A stretch of DNA of 64,000 nt from positions 1 through 64,000 of the forward strand of contig NZ_BJZT01000037.1 in NCBI RefSeq assembly GCF_007992175.1, read 5' to 3'. Source of the DNA: Methylobacterium haplocladii. Lineage in GTDB: Bacteria > Pseudomonadota > Alphaproteobacteria > Rhizobiales > Beijerinckiaceae. Below the pieces are notes generated by a model. That model saw nothing but the letters and a program-made list of their open reading frames with translations, made no database searches and was not told where the DNA came from. Both the position numbers and the translations under genes were made by a program. Shown here in pieces: positions 46,595 to 55,888 of this stretch (within the stretch, counting starts at the first letter, position 1; every line of letters starts with the position of its first letter).

Positions 46595-47014
46595 CTACTT
46601 CAGCAGCTTGGCCAGAGCCTCGCCGGCCGGGCTCTTGAGCTCCTTGGCATCGACCGTGCCGTCGTTATCCGGATCGGCTTCCTTGAACAGCGAACCGGCG
46701 AGCGCGACGAACTCATTCTTGTCGAGGGTGCCGTCGTTATCGGGATCGGCCTTCTTGAGGGCGGCCGGGCTGAGGCGGCCCTTCAGCTCCTTGACGTCGA
46801 GGGTGCCATCCTTGTCCGGGTCGAGCGTATCGAAGGTGGCGGAGGCGGCGGCCTCGACTTCCTTGAGGTCGATCGTGCCGTCGTTGTCGGTATCGACCGC
46901 CTTGAGAACGGCGCTGCCGGCAACCTTCTTGGCGAAGGCGGGCGTGAGGGTTGCGGCCGGTAACAGGAATGCTGCGGCGGCGAGAAGCGCGGTCGCACGG
47001 AACGGGGTGGTCAT
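46595..47014 (-). CDS. lanM: lanmodulin-like EF-hand protein
   Basis: 139 aa. Signal peptide to about residue 28 (TPAFA-KKV). Four EF-hand loops: 41-52 DTDNDGTIDLKE, 65-76 DPDKDGTLDVKE, 90-101 DPDNDGTLDKNE and 114-125 DPDNDGTVDAKE. Spacing of 12-13 residues between loops, Pro at loop position 2 (in three of four) and the SPAGEALAKLL tail all match M. extorquens lanmodulin as I recall it. Lanmodulin binds lanthanides in the periplasm with very high affinity. EF1 has Thr instead of Pro; EF4 starts with Asp, where I recall Asn. GGAGG lies 8 nt before the ATG. It is divergent from the pqqA array. Confidence 0.88.
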   Translation of the reverse strand: MTTPFRATALLAAAAFLLPAATLTPAFAKKVAGSAVLKAVDTDNDGTIDLKEVEAAASATFDTLDPDKDGTLDVKELKGRLSPAALKKADPDNDGTLDKNEFVALAGSLFKEADPDNDGTVDAKELKSPAGEALAKLLK

Positions 47015-47423
47015 CGATAGAGCCTCCGGGTCGGTAGATCGGTTGTGAACCGCTCACTGCGTACCATGGCTGCTACGGGCGGCATCGCAGGATACTGCAA
47101 TGCGGCATTGCGGATTGGGAAGGTTCGGCAATCACCCTGCCCGCCAGAATGCGTGTCCTTCGACGCCCGTTCGTTTGGCCACATGGCGGAACCCCAGTTG
47201 GAACCGAGAGCTGGCGAAGGGAGCAACCGGCCTATGACCCTAGGCGTTACCTGTCATCATGAGGGGTGCCCAGGCATGTTTCGGTCCAGGAAGCGCGCTC
47301 GGCCACGAACAAAAGCGCCGACGTAAGCCGTTGTATCGAAACCCTTTTTCGGGAATCTCGCCTGCGCTGCACGAATCCTCTCTTTCCCCCATGTTCTATG
47401 AGAAATATAAGTGTAGTGCCCGC
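47015..47423. promoter_or_regulatory. divergent region between lanM and the pqqA array
   Basis: About 410 bases that should hold the lanM promoter and upstream control sites for pqqA. Short frames here are not gene-like. No riboswitch fold is obvious. Bases 47390-47420 are AT-rich. Confidence 0.5.
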
Positions 47424-47453
47424 TTGAATTGCGCCCAACAGATCGCCTATGTT
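47424..47453 (+). promoter_or_regulatory. candidate promoter of the pqqA array
   Basis: TTGAAT (47424-47429) and TATGTT (47448-47453) with an 18-bp spacer, 29 nt before the first pqqA start. Consistent with a housekeeping-type promoter, judged by eye only. Confidence 0.45.
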
Positions 47454-47482
47454 GGGTCCATCGAAGAGCGCAGGAGATGGTC

Positions 47483-47572
47483 ATGAAGTGGTCTGCCCCG
47501 GTCGTCCAGGAAATCTGCGTCGGCATGGAAGTCACCAGCTACGAGTCGGCAGAGATCGACACGTTCAACTGA
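47483..47572 (+). CDS. pqqA: PQQ precursor peptide PqqA, copy 1
   Basis: 29 aa, ending ESAEIDTFN as in Methylobacterium PqqA. Glu16 and Tyr20 in MEVTSY are the two residues that the PQQ pathway (PqqE with PqqD) cross-links to build pyrroloquinoline quinone. This copy has Val7 and Ile11. GGAG lies 8 nt before the ATG. It is the first of three tandem genes about 65 nt apart; no pqqB, C, D or E gene occurs in the window. Confidence 0.93.
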   Translation: MKWSAPVVQEICVGMEVTSYESAEIDTFN

Positions 47573-47581
47573 GGTGACGGC

Positions 47582-47595
47582 GGCTCATCAGAGCC
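47582..47595 (+). repeat. hairpin after pqqA copy 1
   Basis: GGCTC-ATCA-GAGCC, beginning 10 nt after the stop codon. Equivalent hairpins with different stem sequences follow the other two copies. Confidence 0.6.
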
Positions 47596-47637
47596 AAGCC
47601 TTTGTGTCTCATTTAAATTCAAACGAGGAGAAACGTC

Positions 47638-47727
47638 ATGAAGTGGTCTGCCCCGATCGTTCAGGAAGTCTGCGTCGGCATGGAAGTCACCAGCTACGAG
47701 TCCGCCGAGATCGACACCTTCAACTAA
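47638..47727 (+). CDS. pqqA: PQQ precursor peptide PqqA, copy 2
   Basis: 29 aa with Ile7 and Val11, otherwise like copy 1; Glu16 and Tyr20 are kept. GAGGAG lies 8 nt before the ATG. The peptide is identical to copy 3 and the DNA nearly so, suggesting a recent duplication or gene conversion between these two. Stop is TAA. Confidence 0.93.
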   Translation: MKWSAPIVQEVCVGMEVTSYESAEIDTFN

Positions 47728-47736
47728 GGTCGTCTC

Positions 47737-47752
47737 CGGCTGGTATCAGCCG
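47737..47752 (+). repeat. hairpin after pqqA copy 2
   Basis: CGGCTG-GTAT-CAGCCG, a 6-bp stem starting 10 nt after the stop. Stem bases differ from those after copy 1, but pairing is intact. Confidence 0.6.
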
Positions 47753-47791
47753 ACACGTTTTTCTCGTCAAACGCCAAACAGGAGATTTGTT

Positions 47792-47881
47792 ATGAAGTGG
47801 TCTGCCCCGATCGTTCAGGAAGTTTGCGTCGGCATGGAGGTCACCAGCTACGAGTCCGCCGAGATCGACACCTTCAACTGA
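47792..47881 (+). CDS. pqqA: PQQ precursor peptide PqqA, copy 3
   Basis: 29 aa, same peptide as copy 2, with Glu16 and Tyr20 conserved. AGGAG lies 7 nt before the ATG. It is the last gene before a terminator, so the three copies form one short transcription unit. Three translated copies would raise precursor dose; whether the main pqq cluster elsewhere carries its own pqqA is not known from here. Confidence 0.93.
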   Translation: MKWSAPIVQEVCVGMEVTSYESAEIDTFN

Positions 47882-47891
47882 GGTCGTCTCA

Positions 47892-47904
47892 GGCCGCACC
47901 GGCC
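47892..47904 (+). repeat. hairpin after pqqA copy 3
   Basis: GGCCG-CAC-CGGCC, 11 nt after the stop, in the same relative place as those after copies 1 and 2. Confidence 0.5.
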
Positions 47905-47916
47905 GATAGATGTTGG

Positions 47917-47953
47917 GGCGTCACCCGCAAGGGTGGCGCCCTTTTTCGTTTTT
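47917..47953 (+). terminator. intrinsic terminator of the pqqA array
   Basis: GGCGTCACCC-GCAA-GGGTGGCGCC (10-bp stem with one wobble) followed by CTTTTTCGTTTTT. Confidence 0.88.
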
Positions 47954-48013
47954 GCCGACCTCCGGCCGTCGCTCGATCGAAGTCGGAAATGATGTGCCAG
48001 CGACGATGTCCGA

Positions 48014-49171
48014 TCACGCAGCCCGGCATGCTCCCAGGACGATGCGCGCGGCGGCCCGGCTGGGCTCCTCGTCGCCGGGCAGGCTCATGCGGTCATCGAT
48101 CCGTGCCAGGGCGTCGAGCTGCTTCGATCGCGCCGGGCCACCGACGACGAGCGGCGCAAGTGTCTCCGCCAGGCGGCGCGGCGTGCAGTCGGCCTGGACG
48201 AATTCCGGCATGGCGTTCTCGGCCAGGATCAAGTTCGGCAATACGATGGTCGGCACCTGGATGAGGCGGCGCGCGACGATCTCCTCGATTCGCGAGACCT
48301 TGTAGCCGACCACCATCGGTACGCCGGCAAGCGCCAGTTCGAGCGTCACCGTACCCGAAGCCGCCAGCGCGGCGCGCGCGCGCCGGAACGCTGCATGCTT
48401 GCCGGTTTCGCCGTGGACGAGCCGCACCGGAACGTCCCAGGCCAGTGCGAGGCGTTCGATCAAGGCGCGATGGCGGGTCACGGCCGGCAACGCGACTTCG
48501 AGCGGTCCGATTCGGGCGGCGACGCGCGACAGCGCCTGCCCGAACACCGGCATCAGACGCTCGATCTCCGAGCGGCGCGAGCCGGGCAACACGACGATCA
48601 GCGGCGGGTCCGTGTCGCGAGCGCGCAATTCTTCGGCGTTCGGGCGCAGGGCGTCAAGCCGCTTGATCAGCGGGTGCCCGACATAGGTGCAGGCCGGGCC
48701 GCCGAGCCGCTGATGCGCCGCCGGTTCGAAAGGCAACAAGGCCAGCACATGGTCGATGAAGGGACGCATCCCCTTCGCGCGCCAGGGCCGCCAGGCCCAG
48801 ACGCTCGGCGACACGTAGTCGACGATCGGCAGATCCGGCAGGCGCTTCCGCACGCGCGTGGCGACCGCGTGCGTGAAGCCGGGACTGTCGATGATGACGA
48901 GCACGTCGGGACGGCTCGTCACGATCGCGTTCACCGTCTCTCGGATCCGACGCAGCAGCGTACGCAGGCGATAGAGCACGGGCAGGTAGCCCATCACCGC
49001 GACGTCATCGATCGAGAAGAGCGACGTCAGTCCCTCGGCGATCATCGCATCGCCGCCGACGCCCTGGAGATCGAGCGCGTCCGGCGAGAGGTCCCGCAGC
49101 GCCCGCATCAGCTTGGCGCCGAGCTGGTCGCCCGAATCCTCGCCGGCCACGAGCCAGATTTTCCGGTGCAT
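48014..49171 (-). CDS. lpxB: lipid-A-disaccharide synthase
   Basis: 385 aa GT19 glycosyltransferase joining UDP-diacylglucosamine to lipid X. Family motifs: IWLVAGEDSGDQLGA at the start, DSPGFTHAVA, YVSPSVWAWRPWRAKGM and VLPGSRRSEIERLMP; the C-terminal GTVTLELALAGVPMVVGYKVS closes the active site. Its ATG overlaps the lpxI stop (TGATG). Peripheral inner-membrane enzyme. Confidence 0.97.
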   Translation of the reverse strand: MHRKIWLVAGEDSGDQLGAKLMRALRDLSPDALDLQGVGGDAMIAEGLTSLFSIDDVAVMGYLPVLYRLRTLLRRIRETVNAIVTSRPDVLVIIDSPGFTHAVATRVRKRLPDLPIVDYVSPSVWAWRPWRAKGMRPFIDHVLALLPFEPAAHQRLGGPACTYVGHPLIKRLDALRPNAEELRARDTDPPLIVVLPGSRRSEIERLMPVFGQALSRVAARIGPLEVALPAVTRHRALIERLALAWDVPVRLVHGETGKHAAFRRARAALAASGTVTLELALAGVPMVVGYKVSRIEEIVARRLIQVPTIVLPNLILAENAMPEFVQADCTPRRLAETLAPLVVGGPARSKQLDALARIDDRMSLPGDEEPSRAAARIVLGACRAA

Positions 49172-50025
49172 CAGGGCGCCACGTCGAGGCCGACGAGAAA
49201 CAGGCCGAGGCGGTCGGCCTCGGCGATCGTCTTGCCCTCGTCGATGACCAGGGTGTGACCGGCGCCGATGGCGAGCCCGGCGCAGCCGGCGTCCGCAGCA
49301 TTGCGGACGGTTCGCGGGCCGATCGCCGGCAGGTCGATGCGCAGATCCTGGCCACGCTTCGGCAGCTTGATGAGTACCGTTCCAGCGGGTGCCGACCCGC
49401 GCCCGAACGGCCTGCGGCCGATGGCGCGGGCCCGCTTCAACATTCGGTCGGTGCCCTCGGGGCCCTCTACCGCGATGACCCGCTGTGCGATCACGACCGC
49501 AGCCTGGCCGACGTCATAGGGCGCGAGCGCATTCAGCATCAGCTCACCGGTGCCGATGGAGGCCTGCGCCGCCGCATCCGGTGCGTGGCGCCCCAGTTGC
49601 CCAGCCCGGCCGAGCAGATCCGGTGCGACTTCGTTGACGCCGACGACACGATGACCGTCGTCTTCCAGGAGGCCGATCACGCCGCGCAGCAACCTGTCGT
49701 CGCCACCGGTGATCTGCCGAAGGAGATCGCGGTTGCGCAGGGCGTGCGACGCATTGAGCAATGCCGCCGGGCTCGGCCGCGAGACGCCCCCGGCGGGTAC
49801 GACGCCGGAAGGCATCCATTCGTTCAGGATGCGCAGCAACCCGGGAATATCGAGGAGATCGATGGTGGCTGACGCCCTCGCCCGCATCGGCCGCTCGGTG
49901 AAGCCGCGCAACGCCAGCACCCGGAACGGCCGCCCGGCTCGCTCCAGAGACTCCGCGACGAGTTCCGGCAGGCGGCCGGCGCCGGCCACCAGCGCGAGCG
50001 AACCCGTTTCGACCCTCGCGTTCAT
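49171..50025 (-). CDS. lpxI: UDP-2,3-diacylglucosamine pyrophosphatase LpxI
   Basis: 284 aa. LpxI replaces LpxH in alphaproteobacteria and gives lipid X plus UMP. Starts [18 protein letters not shown], with LLRQITGGDDRLLRGVIGLLEDDGHRV in the middle and the C-terminal DLPAIGPRTVRNAADAGCAGLAIGAG typical of the family. It starts 11 nt after lpxA and overlaps lpxB, confirming the lipid A role. Confidence 0.94.
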   Translation of the reverse strand: MNARVETGSLALVAGAGRLPELVAESLERAGRPFRVLALRGFTERPMRARASATIDLLDIPGLLRILNEWMPSGVVPAGGVSRPSPAALLNASHALRNRDLLRQITGGDDRLLRGVIGLLEDDGHRVVGVNEVAPDLLGRAGQLGRHAPDAAAQASIGTGELMLNALAPYDVGQAAVVIAQRVIAVEGPEGTDRMLKRARAIGRRPFGRGSAPAGTVLIKLPKRGQDLRIDLPAIGPRTVRNAADAGCAGLAIGAGHTLVIDEGKTIAEADRLGLFLVGLDVAP

Positions 50026-50036
50026 CGCCGTGGCCT

Positions 50037-50849
50037 TCAGATCGCCTGCGCCGTACCGCGCGGCGTGCAGATCGAGCGCTTGCTGCCCTCGCGGATGAAG
50101 GCGAGGATTTCCTGAACGGCCGGATGCGAACCGAATTCGGCGGCGGCGTCCTCGACCCGCTCCATCAGCGTACCCTCCGGCGCGAAGAGCTGCCGGTACG
50201 CGCGGCGCAGGGCGTGGATGTCGTCCCGCGAAAAACCGCGGCGCTGAAGGCCGATGATGTTGAGACCGGAGAGATAGGCCCGGTTGCCGAGCACCATGCC
50301 GTAGGGGATGCAGTCGTTCTCGAGCGCCGCACAGCCGCCGACGAAGCCATGGTTGCCGATCCGCGCGAACTGGATCACGCCGGCGCCGCCGCCGAGGATC
50401 GCGTAGTTGCCCACCGTGCAATGGCCGGCGAGCATGACGTTGTTGGAGAAGATGACGTTGTCGCCGACCCGGCAATCATGGCCGACATGGCTGTTGGCGA
50501 GGAAGGCGCAGGCATTGCCGACCGTCGTTTTCATACCGCCGCCGGCCGTGCCGGGGTTCATGGTGACGCCCTCGCGGATCATGCAATCGGCGCCGATCGT
50601 GAGGGTCGAGGCCTCGCCGCGGTACTTCAGGTCCTGCGGCGCGTGGCCGAGCGAGGCGAAGGGATAGATCTTGGTGCGCGGGCCGATCGTCGTGAGACCG
50701 GCCACCACCGCGTGGCTGAGGAGTTCGCAGCCCTCGCCGAGCACCACCTGCGGCCCGATGTGGCAGAACGGGCCGATCGTTACCCCATCGCCGATTTGCG
50801 CGCCGTCCTCGACGACGGAGCTCGGGTGGATCGTGGCGGAGGCGCTCAT
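50037..50849 (-). CDS. lpxA: UDP-N-acetylglucosamine acyltransferase
   Basis: 270 aa left-handed beta-helix enzyme, first step of lipid A synthesis. Hexapeptide repeats run from residue ~8 to ~190; the catalytic His lies in [13 protein letters not shown] (about 124). [20 protein letters not shown] and the helical C-terminus ([18 protein letters not shown]) are typical LpxA. Its ATG overlaps the fabZ stop (ATGA). Confidence 0.97.
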   Translation of the reverse strand: MSASATIHPSSVVEDGAQIGDGVTIGPFCHIGPQVVLGEGCELLSHAVVAGLTTIGPRTKIYPFASLGHAPQDLKYRGEASTLTIGADCMIREGVTMNPGTAGGGMKTTVGNACAFLANSHVGHDCRVGDNVIFSNNVMLAGHCTVGNYAILGGGAGVIQFARIGNHGFVGGCAALENDCIPYGMVLGNRAYLSGLNIIGLQRRGFSRDDIHALRRAYRQLFAPEGTLMERVEDAAAEFGSHPAVQEILAFIREGSKRSICTPRGTAQAI

Positions 50850-51316
50850 TCCGCCACCAGCATGGCGCCGATCTCGGCCTGCGCGACCAGGAAGCCATCG
50901 ACACGCGCCTCCCCACGGAACCACCACATCGTCCGCTTCCGGGTGATCTTCTTCATGTGGAACCTCACCTGGTCGCCGGGGACGACGGGCTTGCGGAACT
51001 TGCACTTGTCGATGGTCATGAAGAAGACCTGCTTCGACTTCACGTCGTCCGTCTCGGCGATGTGCCGGCAGCAGATCGCGCCGGCCGTCTGCGCCATGGC
51101 TTCGATCAGCAGGACGCCCGGAAAGATCGGCTGGCCGGGAAAGTGACCGGTGAATTGCGGCTCGTTGACGGTGACGTTCTTGATGCCGATGCCGCTGTCG
51201 TCCCCGTCGATCTCGATGATCTTGTCGATCATCAGGAACGGGTAGCGGTGGGGCAGGTACTGCATCACCTTCTGGATGTCGGCCGAAGCGAGTTCCGTTG
51301 CCGTCTCCGCCATCAT
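50846..51316 (-). CDS. fabZ: 3-hydroxyacyl-ACP dehydratase FabZ
   Basis: 156 aa hot-dog enzyme of fatty-acid elongation. The active site His and Glu are in [34 protein letters not shown] opens the domain. Coupled to lpxA, as in most proteobacteria. Unlike the canonical lpxD-fabZ-lpxA order, no lpxD lies upstream; moeA is there instead. Two adjacent ATG codons (51316 and 51313) are possible starts. Confidence 0.97.
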   Translation of the reverse strand: MMAETATELASADIQKVMQYLPHRYPFLMIDKIIEIDGDDSGIGIKNVTVNEPQFTGHFPGQPIFPGVLLIEAMAQTAGAICCRHIAETDDVKSKQVFFMTIDKCKFRKPVVPGDQVRFHMKKITRKRTMWWFRGEARVDGFLVAQAEIGAMLVAE

Positions 51317-51470
51317 CGAAACTCCACCCGCCCCACGCGTTTACGGACGGTCCCGGCGCCGCCCCTGCTGCTCGATTGTCTCAGCAAGCGGCCCTGTTGG
51401 GGAGAAAATCCGGCAGATGCAAGACTTTCGGGGAGATTGGGCGGTATCGGGCAGTGCGAGCGACGCTTCG

Positions 51471-52696
51471 TCAGATGATCCGCCGATCGAGCCGGATGAT
51501 CCGGCAGGGATCGCCCTTGCGTGCGGCCGGCGCGTGCGGCTCACGAATGAGCAACGCCTCCGAGCGGCCGAGCACCGCCAGCATCGAAGAATCCTGGCGT
51601 GTTTCAGGGGTGGCGATCGGGACGCGGTCTGGGGCCATGTCCAGATGGGCCCGCAGGTAGTCCTGGCGCTTGTCGTTCTCGGCCATGTCGCGGCCGAGCG
51701 TCGCCGGCTCGCTGCGGTCGGCGCCTGCATGGGGATCGCCCAGCAGCGCCCGGATCGCCGGCACGACGAAGAGCAGGCCGCAGACGATCGAGGAGACCGG
51801 GTTACCCGGCAGGCCGATGGCGAGCATCGGGCCGAGGCGGCCATGCATCAGCGGCTTGCCGGGGCGAAGCGCGACCCGCCAGAAGCCGAGTTCCATGCCC
51901 TCGTCCGACAGCGCCCGCTGCACGAGGTCATGGTCGCCGACCGAGGCACCGCCGAGGGTAATCAGAAGATCGGCACCGGCGTCCCGCGCCCGGCCGACGG
52001 ACGCTTTCAAACTATCGAGGTCGTCGCCGGCGATGCCGAGGTCGATCGGGTCGGCGCCGGCCTCGCGGGCGAGCGAGGCCACCGCGAGGCCATTCGAGGC
52101 GACGATCTGGTCCCAGGCGGCGGCCTCGCCGGGGCGCACGAGTTCGTCGCCGGTGGCGAGGATAGCGACGCGCGGACGGCGGCGGACGCCAACCATCGCG
52201 TGGCCGGAGGCGGCGGCGAGGGCGAGGCGGCGCGCATCGAGCGTCTCGCCGGCGCGCATCAGGACGTCGCCATCGCGAAAGTCGAGGCCGGCCGGACGGA
52301 TGAACTTTTCGGCCGTCACGCTCTCGCGCGCTGTGACGGTCTCGCCCTTCGCATCCGCATCTTCCTGGATCAGGATGGCGTCGGCACCGTCCGGCACGGG
52401 AGCGCCGGTAAAGGTCCGCACCGTGTCGCCGGGTCCGATCGAGCCCGAAAATCCGTGGCCCGCAGCGCTGATACCGACGAGGCGAAGGCTTACCGGAACG
52501 GTGGCGAGGTCCACCGCTCGCACGGCATAGCCATCCATGGCGGAAGCGGGAAACGGCGGCTGCGTGCGCGTGGCTACGATGTCGGCCGCGAGCGTGCGCC
52601 CATGCGCCTCGGCGAGCGCTACGGTCTCGGCCTCGACGGGGCCGGGTACGCTGGCGAGGATCCGCGCCAGTGCCTCGGCGACGGAAATCAGACCGC

Positions 52697-52700
<4 letters not shown>
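51471..52700 (-). CDS. moeA: molybdopterin molybdenumtransferase
   Basis: 409 aa. Inserts molybdate into adenylated molybdopterin. Motifs: [63 protein letters not shown] and [15 protein letters not shown] 52700 overlaps the moaC stop (ATGA). It serves molybdoenzymes such as the hydroxylase at 23.0-26.8 kb, though that one may need further cytidylyl modification. Confidence 0.96.
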
Positions 52701-53175
<475 letters not shown>

Positions 53176-53179
<4 letters not shown>

Positions 53180-54021
53180 GCGCCCCCGCCGAACAGCAGG
53201 GCGCGGGTCGCGGCGGTGACGTCGGCTTGCCGCATCAGGCTCTCGCCGACGAGAATGGTGTGAAGGCCCGCTTCGCGCAGCCGCGCGACCTCCGCATGGC
53301 TGCCGATCCCGCTCTCGGCGACCGCGATGCGGTCGTCGGGGATGCCGGGCTTGAGACGGATCGCGGTCTCGAACGAAACTTCGAAGGTCTTCAGGTTGCG
53401 GTTGTTGACGCCGACGAGCCGCGTGCCGAGGGGCAAAGCCCGCTCCAACTCCGCTTGATCGTGCACCTCGACCAGCACGTCCATGCCGAGATCGTGCGCC
53501 GTCTCGGTGATCGCGCGGGCCTCGTCGTCGTCGAGGCAGGCCATGATCACGAGCACGCAATCGGCGCCCCAGGCCCGTGCTTCCAGAACCTGATAGGGCT
53601 CGAACAGAAAGTCCTTGCGCAGAACCGGCCGCCCGCAGGCTGCGCGCGCCGCGATCAGGTACTCAGGCGCTCCCTGGAACGAGGGCGTGTCCGTGAGCAC
53701 GGAGAGGCAAGTCGCGCCGCCCTCCTCGTACGCTTTTGCCAGCGTTGCGGGATCGAAATCGGCGCGGATCAGGCCCTTCGACGGTGACGCCTTCTTGATC
53801 TCGGCGATCAGCGCCGGCCGGCCCTCGTCGATATGCGCGGCGATGGCATCGGCGAAGCCGCGGGGCGGATCGGCCTTGGCGACCTGCTTTTCGAGCTTGG
53901 CCAACGGCACCCGCAGCTTCGCCTCGGCGATCTCGCGGCGCTTGTAGGCCTCGATCCGCGCGAGCACGGAGGCACGGTCGGCCGCCAGACCGGTCGTCAC
54001 TTCGGCGACGATGTCGTCCAT
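53176..54021 (-). CDS. trpC: indole-3-glycerol phosphate synthase
   Basis: 281 aa TIM barrel closing CdRP to indole-3-glycerol phosphate. Motifs: [48 protein letters not shown] and [14 protein letters not shown], ending VAESGI...ILVGESLMR. TrpF is not fused or adjacent. It is 94 nt downstream of trpD and overlaps moaC. Confidence 0.97.
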
Positions 54022-54115
54022 CGTTCTGTCCTCGACCCGTACCAGCGCAGCCGATCCAACCAGACCACCTCATCCCGAGATGGGTCGGAGAAACGAAGGC
54101 GCGGTCAGCCCTCTA

Positions 54116-55129
54116 TCATGCGTTCGAAATTGCCACGAGGCGCGCGAGGGTCGCCCGCGCCGCGCCCGTATCGATCGCTCCCTGAGCCCGCGCGACGCCC
54201 TCGGCGAGCGTCTCCGCGTGGCCGGCGACGAGCAATCCGGCACCGGCATTGATCACACTGATGTCGCGATAGGCGTTCCGCGCGCCCTCCAACACCTGGA
54301 CGAGGGCCCGGGCGTTGTGGTCGGGGTCCCCGCCGCGCAGATCCTCAAGGCTCGAGAGCGTCAGCCCGCATTCGCGCGGGTCGACCGAGAAGGACGCGAT
54401 GCGGCCATCCTCCAGCGAGACCACGCCGGTCGGGCCGGTGACGGTGATCTCGTCGAGACCGTCGGAGCCGTGCACGGTCCAGACGCGTTTCGAGCCGAGT
54501 TCGGCCAGCACCCGCGTCAGTGGCTCGGCCCAGGCCGGCATCGAAACACCGAACACCTGCGCTGTGACGCCGGCCGGGTTCGAGAGCGGCCCGAGCATGT
54601 TGAAAATCGTGCGGAACGGCAGCTCCTTCCGCACCGGCGCGACGTGGCGCATAGCGGCGTGGTGGGTCTGCGCGAACAGGAAGCACAGGCCGGCTTCCGC
54701 CAAGCAATGGCTGAGGCGCTCCGGCGGCAGTTCGAGCCTGACGCCGAGCGCCGCAAGCACGTCGGCCGCGCCGGAGCGCGAGGTCGCAGCGCGGTTGCCG
54801 TGCTTGGCCACCGGCACGCCGCAGGCGGCGGTGAGGATCGCGGCCAGGGTCGAGACGTTGTAGCTGCCCGAATGATCGCCGCCGGTCCCGACGATGTCGA
54901 TGGCGCCCTCCGGCGCCTCCACCGGGATCATGCGTGCGCGCATGGCCTGCACCGCGCCGACGATCTCGTCGATGGACTCGCCACGGACCCGCAGAGCCGT
55001 GAGGAAGGCGCCGGCTTGGACGGGCGTCACCTCCCCCGAGAGCAGGTCGTCGAAGGCGGCGCGGGCTGCTTCGCGCGTGAGCGAGCCGCTGGCGGCGACC
55101 GTCGCGAGATGGGGTTTGAAGGTGTCCAT
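54116..55129 (-). CDS. trpD: anthranilate phosphoribosyltransferase
   Basis: 337 aa. Transfers phosphoribose to anthranilate. Motifs: [68 protein letters not shown] and [12 protein letters not shown] 55129 is taken; a GTG 6 codons earlier is possible. A copy of the 90-bp palindromic repeat sits between this gene and trpG and could end or stabilise transcripts inside the trp run. Confidence 0.96.
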   Translation of the reverse strand: MDTFKPHLATVAASGSLTREAARAAFDDLLSGEVTPVQAGAFLTALRVRGESIDEIVGAVQAMRARMIPVEAPEGAIDIVGTGGDHSGSYNVSTLAAILTAACGVPVAKHGNRAATSRSGAADVLAALGVRLELPPERLSHCLAEAGLCFLFAQTHHAAMRHVAPVRKELPFRTIFNMLGPLSNPAGVTAQVFGVSMPAWAEPLTRVLAELGSKRVWTVHGSDGLDEITVTGPTGVVSLEDGRIASFSVDPRECGLTLSSLEDLRGGDPDHNARALVQVLEGARNAYRDISVINAGAGLLVAGHAETLAEGVARAQGAIDTGAARATLARLVAISNA

Positions 55130-55172
55130 CGTGGATGGCGGCTGCACTGTTCCGAACGGCGTCTGCTATCGC

Positions 55173-55263
55173 CGTCATTGCGAGCGAAGCGAAGCAATTC
55201 AGGGCAAACGCCCTGGTTGTCGAGGACGTTGCCCTGGATTGCTTCGCTTCGCTCGCAATGACG
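55173..55263. repeat. ~90-bp dispersed palindromic repeat, copy 4
   Basis: CGTCATTGCGAGCGAAGCGAAGCAATTCAGGGC on the left and CCCTGGATTGCTTCGCTTCGCTCGCAATGACG on the right, nearly a perfect long stem. Located in the 139-nt gap between trpG and trpD. Confidence 0.88.
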
Positions 55264-55268
55264 AGGCT

Positions 55269-55883
55269 TCAATGCACGCCGACCTGCGCCTTGTCACGTC
55301 CCGCCCGCCACGCCGCGGCGATGTCGAGGAAGTTGCTCACGATCCGCGCGCCGTGATGCGAGAGGATGCTCTCCGGGTGGAACTGCACGCCGTGCACCGG
55401 CAGCGTCGCGTGCTGGATGCCCATGATCAGCCCGTCCGCCTCGGCCGTGACGACGAGCGCGTCGGGGCAGGTGGCGCGATCGACCACGAGGGAGTGGTAC
55501 CGCGTCGCCGAGAACGCATCGTTCAAACCCCGGAAGATGCCCTCGGCGTGGTGGCTGATGGTCGAGACTTTTCCGTGCATCGGAGCCGGCGCCCGCACCA
55601 CGTCGCCGCCATAGGCCTGCCCGATCGATTGCAGCCCGAGGCAGACGCCGAAGATCGGGATCTCGCCGCCGAGTTCGCGCACCACGTCGAGGCAGATCCC
55701 GGCCTCGTTCGGCGTGCAGGGGCCGGGGGAGAGCACGATGGCGTCTGGTGCCCGTGCGCGGATGCCCTCGATCGTGATCCCGTCGTTGCGCACCACGTCG
55801 ATGCCGCCGCAGAGCGGGCCGATCAGGTGGACGAGGTTCCAGGTGAAGGAATCGTAGTTGTCGATGACGAGGACGTTGGACAT
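55269..55883 (-). CDS. trpG: anthranilate synthase glutamine amidotransferase subunit
   Basis: 204 aa class I amidotransferase. DNYDSFTWNLVHLIG at the start, oxyanion region LSPGPCTPNEAG, nucleophile in FGVCLGLQSIGQAYGG, and the catalytic His-Glu in VQFHPESILS. It gives ammonia to TrpE, encoded 5 nt upstream. TrpE and TrpG are separate here, whereas many Rhizobiales fuse them. Confidence 0.96.
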   Translation of the reverse strand: MSNVLVIDNYDSFTWNLVHLIGPLCGGIDVVRNDGITIEGIRARAPDAIVLSPGPCTPNEAGICLDVVRELGGEIPIFGVCLGLQSIGQAYGGDVVRAPAPMHGKVSTISHHAEGIFRGLNDAFSATRYHSLVVDRATCPDALVVTAEADGLIMGIQHATLPVHGVQFHPESILSHHGARIVSNFLDIAAAWRAGRDKAQVGVH

Positions 55884-55888
55884 GCCCG

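Noticed and set aside
46595..47014. Ordinary calcium-binding calmodulin-like protein
   Set aside because: Calmodulin EF-hands are about 24 residues apart and lack Pro at loop position 2; the 12-13-residue spacing, signal peptide and tail match lanmodulin better, though metal preference is untested.
47483..47881. Direct repeats of about 155-nt spacing that could look like a CRISPR-like array
   Set aside because: The repeats are coding (29-codon PqqA genes with ribosome binding sites and stops) and the spacers are short intergenic segments, not unique spacers between short repeats.
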